DNA of 64,000 nucleotides, taken from NCBI GenBank assembly GCA_022747635.1, contig JAKTNV010000042.1, forward strand, positions 2,058,501 to 2,122,500, in the 5' to 3' direction. A program made the position numbers and the translations under genes. The DNA comes from Hetaerina americana. Its lineage: Eukaryota > Arthropoda > Insecta > Odonata > Calopterygidae. The notes under the pieces were generated by a model, which made no database searches, was not told where the DNA came from, and worked only from the letters and a program-made list of their open reading frames with translations. Below are positions 1 to 10,599 of the stretch, piece after piece (the first letter of the stretch is position 1; the number at the start of each line of letters is the position of its first letter).

Positions 1-374
1 GCAAGATGAATTCCAATCATATCTTTTAACTTCAACTGCATTCCACTGAATTCAGTACTTTCCTGTTAATTCTTTGGAGCTATGTTGAAAAAAGCTTTAA
101 TGAGCATTTGAAAGATAAACAAAGGTAAAATGAATAAACAGACAAATATTTATCAATTAAATGATTTTTGCTGAATAGATAGAGAGGTCTTTATTTGGGG
201 AAAATTGAGACCAAATGGCCCTTTTTCCATTTAACCCATCGTTGTATACATACTATATTAGGCATAAAATTTATAACTACATGCATACATACACATAAAT
301 ACATATAGACAGACAAACATTCATTATGCACAGATTTGCACATTGAAAAATATATACATCCATATATACTCGTA
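1..374. other. AT-rich stretch, no gene recognised
   Basis: No exon, RNA gene or repeat was recognised here. The stretch is AT-rich and ends at the TA dinucleotide (373-374) where the mariner fragment to its right begins. Confidence 0.4.
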
Positions 375-600
375 CGAGGGTGATTCAAAAAGTAAGTAAG
401 TTCTCCTATTTTTTTCATGAAAAATCAAATTTATTCTCAACTTTGCGTACATCGTAGGAAAGGCTGAGCATTTAGCTATTTTTCTACATAGTTGCCTTGA
501 CGATCAATCATGTTTTGCATCCTTGTAAGCAGCTCTTTAATACCGGCGTCGTACCTTTCTCCTGCTGCATTGCAAAGCCAACTGACGACTGCCAACTTTT
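375..600 (-). mobile_element. mariner-family transposon, 3' end fragment
   Basis: The fragment begins with a mariner-type terminal sequence, CGAGGGTGATTCAAAAAGTA, directly after a TA dinucleotide, the usual mariner target. Read on the minus strand, the end of a transposase follows: the last residues run ...YDAGIKELLTRMQN...GNYVEK and then a stop. This is the typical mariner C-terminus and matches the style of the copy at 11010-11762. The rest of the transposase and the other terminal repeat are missing; beyond about 600 the sequence changes to non-LTR retrotransposon. The catalytic domain is absent, so the element is dead. Confidence 0.75.
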
Positions 601-1470
601 CCAAATTTGTGACGGGAGCTCTTTAGATATTTGGAAGACATCTGATTTTGAAATTTATGATGACTTGCTTAGTTTTGTTACAAAGTTTTTCATAGATATT
701 GAATAAATTTTCGTTTTTATGTTTTTTAAATAGGCTGTAGGCTGCATCACGCATACGCATCAAAGGCTTTTATTTCATCTGTTATCCATGGGGAGTGTGG
801 TTTTGACAGTCGGATTTTTCTAAATGGTGGATGTTTATTCATCTTTGGCAGCAAGTGGTAAACGCTTCCTGGTAGCTGTGAGTGACTCAGTAATGAGAAA
901 TCCACTTGCTTTTAGGTTTCTTTTTGCCCTCCAAACTTGATCTATGTCTTGATATGAAATAAACTTGAATATGATGGGTCAAGGTTGTATGCTCAATTCC
1001 TTAAATGGACCTATTCTGTGGCCTTGATCAAGGAACATGGGGTTCACGCTTGCATTTAATTTGGTAATGAAGAAATCTGCAGCTACACGGATGCAATTTT
1101 CACTTTTTCCTTCTGATCCCATGCAGAAGAAGACGATTTCTTCTCTAGTACTGTTCAAGATCATTGAGGTAGTAATCGAACTTTGAGATGCTCTCTTCAA
1201 TATCCTTATACCTTTCAGAAAGAAGCTGTGTTGCATTTAGGAATTTGATAAAATTTTCTTCAAGCGATGTAATTTTCAACTTCTTTTCTTCAGAGCCATC
1301 CTTCTTTGCAGTTTCTAGCTCTTCTTGGAAACTCGCCATGGCTTTATTTATTGGTTCCAACATTGGCTTAAACTCAGCGCGGTCATAGGAATGATCGTTG
1401 TTTTGTCCATGTTGACCCAAGGTGGCACAATACAGCAGCACGTATTGCCTGGGAGTGAAAGTGGAATGGA
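600..1470 (-). mobile_element. degraded non-LTR retrotransposon (ORF1 and start of ORF2)
   Basis: Two parts of a LINE can be read on the minus strand. From about 1441 to 985 there is an ORF1-like protein: a charged helical stretch (about 100 residues, PINKAMASFQEELETAKKDG and onward) and then, after a frameshift, a segment with SENCIRVAADFFITKLN and DQGHRIGP. That segment resembles the RNA-binding half of LINE ORF1 proteins (ENC...DRAHRIGP). From about 985 to 600 lies a broken piece resembling the linker before the reverse transcriptase (PWITDEIKALMRMRDAAY, reconstructed across frames). Frameshifts and stops make it non-functional. A mariner fragment joins its downstream end. Confidence 0.6.
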
Positions 1471-1530
1471 GCGATCGCTAAGTAACCTTCCACGAGCATT
1501 CAAGAAAGAATGCTCAAGTGGATTGAACTA

Positions 1531-1572
1531 ATTTTAACATTGATTCAACTGAAAGTGAATCAATGTTAAAAT
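1531..1572. repeat. perfect 17-bp inverted repeat (hairpin)
   Basis: ATTTTAACATTGATTCA at 1531-1547 is followed after 8 bases by its exact reverse complement at 1556-1572. No transposon end or gene was recognised around it. Confidence 0.8.
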
Positions 1573-1739
1573 GCCCACTTAAACTTCCTTTTACATAATT
1601 TAACTAGACATAATTACTAGAACCGATTACTGAAATCAAGTACTGAACAAAACAAGTGAAATAGTTGATAGAAATGCAAGTAAAACATGGTCGAAGGTAC
1701 TCCAAAAATTCACCACTATGCATATTTTAAAATTTAATT

Positions 1740-2260
1740 CTAATTGCCAAGTGTTGCACCGGCATTATATAATAAAAGGTCATCTTATAAAGCTGCTGTG
1801 TCCTCAGGATTATGGATAACATGGTAAACTACTGCGCTGTTGGCAAATAACTCATCTTGCTAGTGACTAAGGAGTCAATGTCATTTAACGTAAAGTAGGA
1901 ATAAAAGAGGTCCAATAATACTTTCCTGAGGAACACTGAAGTAACTTCTCCTTCAATGAGCTAATTCCATCTATGACTACTCTTTCCACCTGATCATTCA
2001 TCAAGTCTTTGATCCAACCCAAAATAGTTTTATCTATGATATATGCTCCTTGCTTTGTGAGTAATTTTAGATAATATCAATTTTGTAAATTAATTTTCCC
2101 CATCGGGCCTTCAAATAATCCACCGGCAAAAATCCTATTATCCTCCATAAAGTTGGCCAGTACAGCAACCTGCTTTTTCGCCATCTACCTAATTTTCTTC
2201 TTATCATGAAGTCTCTTGCATTAGCAAGAGAGAGATTGGAAAATCTCGGCAAATATTGCT
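1740..2260 (-). mobile_element. non-LTR retrotransposon reverse transcriptase fragment
   Basis: Read on the minus strand, pieces of a LINE reverse transcriptase follow in order: a segment like GWIKDLMNDQVERVVIDG, then VTSVFLRKVLLDLF..NDIDSL (the usual VTSGVPQGSVLGPLLF..NDI block), then FANSAVVYHVI where the catalytic FADD box is expected. The aspartates of that box are lost (FANS), and the frame shifts several times. This is a dead relic, possibly from a different insertion than the piece at 600-1470, because the two are in the wrong order for one copy. Confidence 0.6.
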
Positions 2261-2269
2261 TTGGTTATT

Positions 2270-3420
2270 TTTATGAATACATTCTTTGAAGTGAAAATAT
2301 CCATTAGTAAAATTAAATCACTATACTTTTGCCTGACGCATCGAGAAAAATGAAATGCTTGGCACTTTTTCGTTTGCTGCCTTACTTACTAACAAGTAAT
2401 TTCTATAATTTCCTGTGAAGTCAGTGGTTACTTATCAGATACATAAAATAAACACCAGGCAAATGCACAAATAACATTACGTCTTGGCCGTCTTTTCATT
2501 TACTGTCAGCATGTAGTACTTGCAACGTCGCATGCATTACAAAAATGTAAACTCGAGGCGCGAAACATAATCCGCGCTTACTGCTACCCCGTTTCGTGCC
2601 TCCCCATTGGTTTAAAGAAAACTTTTTTCTACAGTAGACCAGAACATGGCAAGATATTCAATTCATATTAACTTGACCTTTCTCTTAAGCGCCTGTGCTA
2701 TCAATAATGGCATCGGTCGTCATCCTGGTATCGATGGTAATTTTACTGAATAACTTTCGATGCCGATTGATAGATAATTCTCTTGTCACCTCGGATATGA
2801 CATTCCGCATATTTAGAGAAAGTTGTTTTACATCTATTTTGTTCTTCACTTGTTATTTTGTGCTACGAAAGGAGAGATATGAAATGCGGTTCTTAACCAC
2901 AGTTGATCGTACGCCCTCCAAGTGTCGGTTGAAGTGGATCCAGGCTCTAGCTCTATGTGACATATTGCAGTCAACTGCCATTCATGGTGGTGGGAACTAG
3001 CTAATTAGTTACTCTGAAAAACTAAATTGAAAGCGATCTGAAAATGTTGGTGTATGAAATGTTGTAAAAGTTGTCAAGTAAGCCACATTATTTAAATATT
3101 ATAAGTTACAAGTCAGAATTACAAACTTAGTGAAGTAATTTCAGTTTCTATACTTGAAAACGAAATGAATGTAGGTAAGTCAGGACAACCAAGGGCACTG
3201 TAGTCTAAGACTTTTTTAAAGAAAAAACCTTGAATTATTCACCTATAACCTTCCCGTTTACTATCAATTGAAGCTATGATTAAAGCTGTTCTGATAATCC
3301 CTGTTAATGATAAGTTGTTGTTTTTGAGTATCCTTAACACTTGTGTGAGGCAAACTCTGTTTCTATGCACCCTTCAAGTTTTATTTTTAATAAGGATAGG
3401 AAATACATTTTGACTAAAGT
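2270..3420. other. no gene assigned; possible 5' region of the zinc-finger gene
   Basis: The missing first exon(s) and promoter of the zinc-finger gene should lie in or before this stretch. The part at 2520-2625 is richer in CpG than its surroundings and contains an inverted CCAAT box (ATTGG near 2607). An open frame at 2695-3000 has no recognisable domain, and I could not show that it splices into the next exon, so it is not called. Confidence 0.3.
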
Positions 3421-3644
3421 AAGATTGAGATGATTAGGATGTACTGTACGAATCTCTAAGTAGACCTACAATTGATTTATTGTAGAGATACTGTGAAGCC
3501 CTTCTAATTTTTGCCTGGAAAAGTTCTCAAATCTTATGAAAACATGTACACTTCATTCAAACTGGTGCAATTTCTGAAGATCAACCATTTTCAATTGTGA
3601 TTAATCTTCTGTTTTGAATGAAAATTGAGGATAATTACTTTCAG

Positions 3645-3889
3645 GTTTCTGTAATAGTTAAGGAGAGTAGCTATAATAAGACATGCAACAATCAGCATTT
3701 AGGAGGGATGGGCACTGAAATTTAATTGATTTTGTGCCAAAAGAAATCCATCACGGGGAAGTGATGTCTGATGTTACAAGCAAATTGAATGAGGAAACAC
3801 CTGAGTGTAGAATCGATAATGGAGAAAGGTATGAGCATTTGGAGGAAGTGCATTCCAGTGACCATGAAGAAAGCATTGATATAGAAGAG
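3645..3889 (+). pseudogene. decayed duplicate exon A1 of the zinc-finger gene
   Basis: This is the unit-1 counterpart of the exon at 4396-4659. Acceptor (TTTCAG) and donor (GAG|GTAAAT) are both intact. In the phase used by the intact copy, translation begins VSVIVKESSYNKTC and meets TAA at 3723-3725. A 1-base deletion just before that stop shifts the frame, and 18 bases are missing further on, so the length (245) is no longer a multiple of three, against 264 in the intact copy. If included in the mRNA it would truncate the protein before the zinc fingers. Confidence 0.75.
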
Positions 3890-3969
3890 GTAAATGTGCA
3901 AGCAATTGATTAAATAAAATGAAATGTCAAATGGTCTTTATGGTAAATTTTAATATCTTGTCTCTGTAG

Positions 3970-4089
3970 ATGGATATGAGCAGGATAAAAAGAGAACCTT
4001 CTGACTTTGATCAAACAAATTGGTCTGAAGAATTGTGTATGGGAAATGAATCTAGGGCAACGAATCAAAAACAAAGAGAGTCAAGCACG
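3970..4089 (+). CDS. duplicate exon B1 of the zinc-finger gene, still open
   Basis: The exon is 120 bases, 40 codons in phase 0, with good splice signals (CTCTGTAG before, GTAAAG after). It reads MDMSRIKREPSDF... and differs from exon B2 (4741-4860) at five residues by my alignment (Q/H, T/A, W/R, M/L, T/V). Both copies keep IKRE, which fits the SUMO attachment consensus (hydrophobic-K-x-E). Its upstream partner exon A1 is dead, so B1 could be used only if A1 is skipped; phase 0 on both sides would allow that. Whether it is in any transcript cannot be told from DNA alone. Confidence 0.5.
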
Positions 4090-4395
4090 GTAAAGGGCAT
4101 TTCTCACTTAATTTAAAGCTATGTATTTGTTCTTTCAAAAAAATATTTCTTAAAATGGCAGGAATGCTGAGAGTGAGATTATTGGGATGTACTATTACAA
4201 TCTCTAAGCAGACCTCATTAATTTATGTTAGGGATACTGTGAAGTGAAGCTAATTTTTGCCTGGAAAAGTACTCAAATCTAATGAAATACGTAAATGTAC
4301 ACTATTCAAACTAAGGTGCTATTAAAGTAGACCAACCTAATCAAGTTTTAATTAGTCTTCTGGTTTGATTGCCATTTGAAGTTGAATACTTTCAG

Positions 4396-4659
4396 GCTTC
4401 TGTAAACATTGAAGAGAGTAGCTATGACAAGTCATGCAACCATCAGCATCTGAAAGGGATGGACATATGCATTTTATCAGATTTTGTGCCAGAAGAAGTC
4501 CATCATGGGGACATGATGTCTGATGTCATAAGTAAATTGAAGACTGAGGTTCAAGACCTTGAAGAAACTCCTGAATGTAGAATCAATAATGGAGATAGGT
4601 TTGAGCATTTGGAGAAAGTGCATTCCAGTGACCATGAAGAAAGCATTGACATAGAAGAG
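4396..4659 (+). CDS. zinc-finger gene, coding exon A2
   Basis: The exon is 88 codons, phase 0 at both ends. The acceptor is ACTTTCAG|GCT and the donor GAAGAG|GTAAAT. It encodes an acidic segment (ASVNIEESSYDKSC...DFVPEEVHHGDMMSD...HSSDHEESIDIEE) with no recognisable domain, as is common for the linker ahead of a C2H2 array. Placement in the gene rests on matching phases with 4741-4860, 6099-6243 and 13207-14510, and on the duplication with its decayed twin at 3645-3889. The open frame extends upstream of the acceptor, but that part has no counterpart in the twin exon and is taken as intron. Confidence 0.7.
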
Positions 4660-4740
4660 GTAAATGTGTAAGCAATTGATTAAATAGAATGTAATTTCAA
4701 ATGGTCTCTAATGGTTAATTTTAATATCTTGTCTCTGTAG

Positions 4741-4860
4741 ATGGATATGAGCAGGATAAAAAGAGAACCTTCTGACTTTGATCACGCAAATCGGTCTGAA
4801 GAATTGTGTCTGGGAAATGAATCCAGGGCAACGAATCAAAAACAGAGAGAGTCAAGCGTG
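4741..4860 (+). CDS. zinc-finger gene, coding exon B2
   Basis: The exon is 40 codons, phase 0 at both ends, acceptor CTCTGTAG|ATG and donor AGCGTG|GTAAAG. It reads MDMSRIKREPSDF... and continues in phase into the exon at 6099. The ATG at its start is probably internal, because the upstream exon A2 is also in phase. IKRE is a possible SUMO attachment site, a frequent feature of zinc-finger transcription factors; that reading is inference from the motif only. Confidence 0.7.
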
Positions 4861-5369
4861 GTAAAGGGCATTTCTCACTTAATTTAAGGCTATGTATTTG
4901 CTCCTTCTAAAAATGTTCCTTGAAATAGCAAGTTTATTCGGCATGTAAATTAGTCTTTCCCTTTCAAGTCAATAAATCTTTTTTAACTCAAAAGTCATTA
5001 ACCAGGTGCCCATTTGAAACTGCGCCTACATTGCAATCTTTGCTCCTGGTATATTACCTTCCACTTGGGCTGGACCCCAAAATATAGTAATTTTACACGA
5101 TTTGACATATGTATTTATTTACCAAAAATTGTTGTGGAAACATGTTAAGATAAAATGCAACAAACATTCTATGTGCATTGTTAATAACTGGTTATCCCCA
5201 TCAAATTTATATGGAAGTGTTGTAATGGAAATCGAATTTGTTTTATCAGCATTGATGTCCACTAAAATTTGATCTGTTGTAAGTACTAAACGTATTCTGC
5301 TGACTGGTGTGGGTGGATGCCATTGGTGTTCATTGCTCATGCCAATCAGTTTAGGCAGGGGTCATGGGT

Positions 5370-5679
5370 GATTTCCACATTTTTCAGGCTGCGTCCGCGT
5401 ATGTCGTTTAAATGCATAACAGTTTCGCCAGCTATCCTGCTGGCGTCCTCAGGTCAAGGATGAAAAGAAGCTTGTTGTCCCGTCTTATATAGGGAAAATC
5501 CGGCGCCAATACCGGGATTTTCCCTATATAAGACGGGACAACAAGCTTCTTTTCATCCTTGACCTGAGGACGCCAGCAGGATAGATGGCGAAACTGTTAT
5601 GCATTTAAACGACATACGTGGACGCAGCCCGAAAAATGTGGAAATCACCTACTCATCGCCGCGGAAACCTGCGAACGAA
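5370..5679. mobile_element. foldback element 1 with hammerhead-like arms
   Basis: This is a long inverted repeat. The arms (5370 to about 5510, and about 5522 to 5646) are nearly identical and are separated by a short spacer. A 33-base tail lies only on the right side (5647-5679). The whole is flanked by a 14-bp direct repeat, CAGGGGTCATGGGT (5356-5369 and 5680-5693), which looks like a target-site duplication. Each arm, read outwards from the centre, carries a TATATAAG box and then CTGAGGA, a stem of GCCAGC/GCTGGC (perfect in the left arm, partly mutated in the right), and GAAAC. It lies in the intron between exons 4741-4860 and 6099-6243. No protein is encoded. Confidence 0.8.
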
Positions 5680-6098
5680 CAGGGGTCATGGGTTTTACAA
5701 ACTTTCCAAAAAATTTTCAGATTTCATTCCATTTCAAGAAATCAAGCCATTGAAAATCTATGAGCATAGAAGTTAATCCTATGGCTTTTATGAATAAAAA
5801 TATTTTGAAAGCAAAATCCAATATGGCTTTAAGTCTATGAACTGGATGAAGAAATGTGAACACTTGATTAAATTTTAAATAGCCCTCGATTAAAATTTTA
5901 TTAAAATAATACATTTTTTAATTACTTTAATTGAAAATTGGAGCTAGAAGTTGAAATTTGGTGATCAACATAACAGTTTCAGTACATGCTAATATAATAA
6001 TAATATGAATGCTATCTAGAGTAGTGTTTTGCTCTAATATTTGACTGCTGATAGGTTTGATAATATAACTGTGTTTTTGATGCATAAATCATTTGCAG

Positions 6099-6243
6099 GT
6101 GGCCTCTTCTAGCATGCTCAAGAATGAAATGCGTTATAAAGATTGCAGTAATGCTTTAGTTAGGAATGGGGAAGACCTTTCTTCAACTGACGTAGAAGAA
6201 AGGAGCCATAATTCCAGTGGTCGTGGGCAACATGTTTCAGAAG
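6099..6243 (+). CDS. zinc-finger gene, coding exon C
   Basis: Acceptor TTTGCAG|GTG and donor CAGAAG|GTGAGA bound 145 bases. The frame enters in phase 0 and leaves with one base of a split codon (G), which the exon at 13207 completes with AT to give D. The product (VASSSMLKNEMRY...VEERSHNSSGRGQHVS) is polar and has no recognised domain. The open frame runs on into the intron for a few codons before a stop, but the strong donor and the phase match to the finger exon favour splicing at 6243. The following intron is almost 7 kb and holds two mariners and LINE pieces. Confidence 0.7.
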
Positions 6244-6289
6244 GTGAGAACTCCCAGCAGTTGAGTGTAGACCAGTCGGCTCGGTAGAG

Positions 6290-7121
6290 GGGTCCCCCAC
6301 CACTCCGGCACTCTTTAGTTCATTCGCCTCCAGGAATGCGTTGAGACAGGAGGTGAATTTTTGTGACGTGTGATTGCTTGTGGTGTCGTTGCACCAGCAT
6401 GGAGCGCACCATCGAGCTACGCTACACTGTGAAGTTTTGCGTTTAACTCAGGAAATCCGTGTTGGAGACCCTTGAACTCATTAAACAGGCTTATGGGGAT
6501 GATGCCTTAAGCCACACAAGAGTTTTTGAGTGGCACAAAATGTTTAAGGAAGGCAAGGAGCTCGTCGAAGACGAGCACCGCGTCGGACAACCAACGACCA
6601 CTCAAACCGATGCTCAGGTGGCCAAAGTGAAAAACGTTTTGGACTCGGACAGGCGTTTAACCATCGCCCTTATCAGTGAGGAGACAGGCCTTTCAGTCGG
6701 AACCGTCCACATCATTGTAACAGAGGATCTTGCGATGAGGAAAGTGTGCGTGAAGCTGGTGCTGAAAGTCTTCAGCGATGAACAAAAACTGTCGCGGATG
6801 GAAATTTTGCAAGAAATTTTGGACTGTGTCCAGGAAGAGGAAGATTTTCTCAAGAACGTTATTACCTCAAAGGATAGCTCAAAAGGAGCTCGAAGGATAT
6901 CGGTTCGACCCTATCAAGGCGGTACAAGTGGCAATGACAAAGGCTCTCAACAGTATTCCAGAAAGATTTCAAGCGGGCATTTGACGAGTGGCAGATGTGC
7001 TGGACTACAGGTGTATCGATGCAGGAGGAATGTATTTTGAAGATTATTAAGTAATTTTAATGATAACTGCAATAAATTTTCATTTTTGGAACCAGTCCCG
7101 ATACTTATTGTACAGGCCCTG
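6290..7121 (+). mobile_element. mariner-family transposon, internally deleted
   Basis: A transposase begins at ATG 6399 (MERTIELRYTVKFCV) and meets TAA at 6444-6446. The same frame then continues with the paired helix-turn-helix region of mariner transposases: a stretch with SHTRVFEWHKMFKEGKE, RVGQPTTTQTD, TEDLAMRKVCVK and DFLKNVIT. Just after VIT, where the catalytic domain (GDESW...) should start, the sequence jumps to the C-terminal part (YRFDPIKAVQVAMTKALNSI, ending CIDAGGMYFEDY). Most of the DDD catalytic core is therefore deleted, and frameshifts follow. The right end is near ...TACAGGCCCTG|TA at 7121-7123; the left end is uncertain. It lies inside the large zinc-finger intron. Confidence 0.8.
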
Positions 7122-7129
7122 TAGATGCC

Positions 7130-8060
7130 TAAGTTCCATACCCGCAGACTTAACTACCGACGGGGTAATATGTCGTTTAAAAAAAAATTTTTAATAAGAC
7201 ACATTAGTACAATTTAAAAATTAACTGGAAACTGTGTAATATGAAGAGGTGCTCTGTCTATGTTTTCAAGCAACGCTCCCCTGCTGTACGCTCACTGTTT
7301 CTTTTCTGCCATTTTTCAACTTACAGAAAAACAGTAGAAATGTGGAAAAAAAGTTTTTAAATGCACATATCCTTGTTGCCCTTGTAAAAAGTATATTTTG
7401 CCCTTTTCCACAAAGTATGATGAACTTACTGTTGCTGTTTATCATATCTAAAGGAAATTAGAATTAACCGGGCTGAAAAATACTCTGGCTCCTCTCTGGC
7501 TCCTGATTTTGAATAGAAAAGCTTCTTTTGATTTTTCACTGGATAAAATTAAGATGCACTGAATATATTTTGATCTGATATCATTGCTGTATACACCTAC
7601 CTAGTGCAATGGTACATTGTATTTAATGAAATACCCACCTTACGTACATTAGTGAGTGCCTGATTATTGCCATTTGATGTTTTTTTAAAGAGAAATGTGA
7701 AGGAAGGATTTACCAGTTATTCAAAAAATTGTTTAAAATGCATTTCAAAGATATAATTGATGAATAGGGCGAGTGTCAATGGATTTAAAATCTCATTATT
7801 GTCTTAAAATTAATCATTTCCTGTGATAATATGGGACCTTAGTGCTGAACTCTTTGGTATTAAGAGTAAACTAAGTAGTGTCAGTTACCCAGTACTAGAC
7901 ATCCTGAAAATCAGAACATATTACTTACTCTTGCCATGCTTGGGGAGGCCCTAATCCTAGTTTTTCTAGTTACCCCGTCACACTTCATTTTCTTTCTTTT
8001 CTTAACACCTTTGACACATCCTGATAATCTTCTCTTGTATATTATTCTAATAACCTAATT
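7130..8060. other. intron of the zinc-finger gene, nothing recognised
   Basis: AT-rich intronic sequence between a mariner and a LINE copy. I saw no exon that fits the reading phase of the flanking coding exons and no RNA gene. Confidence 0.4.
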
Positions 8061-8069
8061 ATCATGTTC

Positions 8070-9565
8070 TCTATATGCTTCCAAAATTATTGCTGTTTAT
8101 TCCAGCAGAGGAACAGATTTAAGAACAGCATGATCAATTCGTGCAGTTTCCTGGAAGTGGATGCACACTCTGATCACAATTTAGTACTCATGAAGTGTAG
8201 CATCCAATTCAAAAAGGTAAGGCATGGGCGGCGGGTTTGGAAATGGAATTTAGAAGCATTAACTGGATTGACAAGGAAGGAGTATCAGCAGATTGTAGAG
8301 AAAATCTTAAGTGAGGGAAAAGAACCAATTTAGGAACAGCATGATCAATTTGTACAGTTTCCTAGAAGCATCAATGAGATAGGAATCTGGCCGGAAGACT
8401 TTGTGAGATCAGTGTTAGTTTCTATTCCAAAAAAGGTAAAGGCTACATCATGTGAGGACCAAAGAACAATAAGTTTGATTACCCATGCAGCTTAAGTAGT
8501 TCTGAGGATAATTAATGAAAGGATGGAGGGCAGGGCAAATGATAACTTGGGGGATGATCAGTTGGGTTTTAGGAAGGGGAGAGGCACATGAGATGCCATT
8601 GCGGTAATGAGATTATTAATCAAGAGGAATATAGAATACAATCAGGATATATTTGTCTGTTTCATAGATTTTGAAATGGCTTTTGATAGAGTGACTTGGA
8701 AAAAACTATACGAAGTATATTGCAGGAAATAAGAATAGATTGGAGGGAGAGGAGGCTAATTGGCAACCTGTACATGTCTCAGACTGCTCAGGTGCAAGTG
8801 GGGGACAGAGTCTGGATGGGCAGTATTAGGAAGAGGAGTAAGGCAGGGTTGTCCATTATCACTTGTGCTGTTTAATGCATATGTGGAGGAAAGTGGATAA
8901 TTTAAGTGCCTGGAACAGAGATTAAGGAAGGTATCTCCTGGTATTTATCAATTTAGCCCTGAGATAAGCTGAACATGCAGGATACATTTTGAGTGACTAA
9001 GTAAATATTCGGGACATAAGGAGAATTATTGCGCTAGGCAAAGAGGCTTTTACAAGGAGGAGGAAGTTGATGACAAGGACGTGGAGTAAGGATATTAAGA
9101 AAAGACTCGTAAAAACTTTGATATGGAGTGTAGCTATACACATTGTGGAAACGTGGTCATTGAAGCAGGAGGATGGATGTAGATTGGAGGCTTTTGAAAT
9201 GTGGGTGTGGAGAAGAATGGAGAAGGTGAAATGGACAGAGAAGAAAACAAATGAGGAAGTACTTGGTATGGTGTGCGAAGAGAGGGGTTGGTTGGGAGAA
9301 ATCCTGTGGAGGCAGGAAAAGTGGATGAAGGGGGTATTGACCGGCAGTGGGATGTTGAAGACTAATAGAGGGGAGAATGTTAGGCAAATGAGGAAAGGGA
9401 AGGAAGAGGATAGGGATGTTGGATGGGATGAAGGGAGGAAGGAAGTACTCAGAGATGAAGAGGCACCTGATGTAGAGTAGGATGCTGGATTTTGTGTTTT
9501 ATTAGGAGTCACAAAATATTTATTTAGGAGCTGTGTCCATCCAAAAACCTACCTTAATGGGTGGA
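8070..9565 (+). mobile_element. non-LTR retrotransposon (endonuclease-RT-C-terminus), decayed
   Basis: Pieces of a LINE ORF2 appear in order on the + strand. AHSDHNLVLMK (about 8165-8195) is the SDH end of the APE-type endonuclease. It is followed by the linker WKWNLEALTGLTRKEYQQIV, then reverse-transcriptase blocks: VSIPKKVKAT..CEDQRTISLI, DQLGFRKGRGT and FVCFIDFEMAFDRVTWKKLY. The block with the catalytic FADD is gone. An open C-terminal part at 9067-9480 contains TWSKDIKKRLVKTLIWSV, RLEAFEMWVWRRMEKVKW and NEEVLGMV. The 3' tail (CATCCAAAAACCTACCTTAA, then TAA repeats) also occurs at the end of the copy at 14720-15050, so both belong to one family. Several stops and deletions make it dead. 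Confidence 0.8.
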
Positions 9566-9569
9566 TAGC

Positions 9570-10590
9570 CTAATAATAATAAGTAAATATTCGTCAATGA
9601 AGAACAAAGGCTAAGCAGGCAGCTGAGTCAGCAAAAAATGCTTCTGTTCTGTCTTTTAGTGGGCAGTAGCACCTCTTTGCTAAAACATCATGTGGCAGTT
9701 AATCATTTGTTGAAGGCTATGATATTTCATCACTTGGACTCTTGGATTTAAGTTAAGTTTCCTGCATTGATTTAAAAATTTTAAAAAATTTGTTGGAAAA
9801 ATGGCTGTGGTAATTAATGAAATAATAATATTCCCATATCAGGTCCTATTATCTGGGAAAATGCAGTGAAGGTGGCAAAAGGATTACATTATGAGAAGAA
9901 CTTCAAGACATCAATTTGTTGGCTGGAGAAATTCAAAGCACATCTTAAAAATAAGATTAAAAGCAGTTTGTCGAGACTCAGATGATATTTACGATACAGC
10001 TCTTTCAGAATTGTTAGGCAAACTCCAGAAAATGTAATAAAAGCTTGTTTACATAGCTGTGATAAAACTTTTCTCCCTCTCAAAGCTTCATGATGCAAAA
10101 CTGCATGTTTGTAAAGATTTGTGTTATTGGTGGTGAAATGCAAACCTGGGGTTATTCACTAAACCCTGATAATGGTTGTTCCTCAAAACATCACAGCCTC
10201 AGCCAGTTTCATCAAGTTTCAGCCAGATCAGTGTATTAATTTGTGTCTAGCATTTGTTTGAACTGAGAAAGTTGAGTAATTAAAAAAATGGATGTATGAT
10301 AATTTTGTGTGTTGATCATGTATTATTTTTTGATAGGTTTGTAAGTGGTTTCAAAATTTTATGAAGTGGGCATTGAATGATGCGTAGCATTGTGATGAGG
10401 TAACTACTCAAGAAATTGTTGATAACATCTGTGATATGGTGATGAATTTTAGAAGCATGAAGGTTGTGAGAGGTTATTAATGCTGTAGACATTTTGATTG
10501 AGTGGGTACATAATAAAGTATGGACACTGTGGAATGTAATGCAGTTATATAGTATCTGTAAAAAAAATTTTTATTCAAGTTGATATTACA
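9570..10590. other. intron of the zinc-finger gene, nothing recognised
   Basis: AT-rich sequence without a recognisable exon, RNA gene or repeat. Confidence 0.35.
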
Positions 10591-10599
10591 AAAATTAAA

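Larger units (their letters stand above)
3420..4930 (+). repeat. tandem duplication of a two-exon segment, period about 745 bp
   Basis: Unit 1 runs from about 3420 to 4163 and unit 2 from about 4164 to 4930. The introns align as well as the exons: both units have the same polypyrimidine and acceptor before the first exon, the same short intron starting GTAAATGTG, and the same GTAAAGGGCATTTCTCAC donor after the second exon. The 120-base second exons differ at 8 positions by my count (about 93% identity). Unit 1 has an 18-base deletion and a 1-base deletion in its first exon. Confidence 0.85.

Noticed and set aside
2695..3000. 101-codon frame upstream of the zinc-finger exons as a possible first exon
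   Set aside because: No ZAD or other known N-terminal domain, and no donor that convincingly joins the next exon in phase.
5370..5679. Palindrome as an assembly or cloning artefact
   Set aside because: The arms are not fully identical, the flanking 14-bp direct repeat is outside the arms, and two other elements share the same plan.
8999..9595. Repeated AAGTAAATATTCG at 8999 and near 9581 as a target-site duplication of the LINE
   Set aside because: The first copy lies inside the LINE coding region, so it cannot flank the insertion; probably chance or an internal rearrangement.
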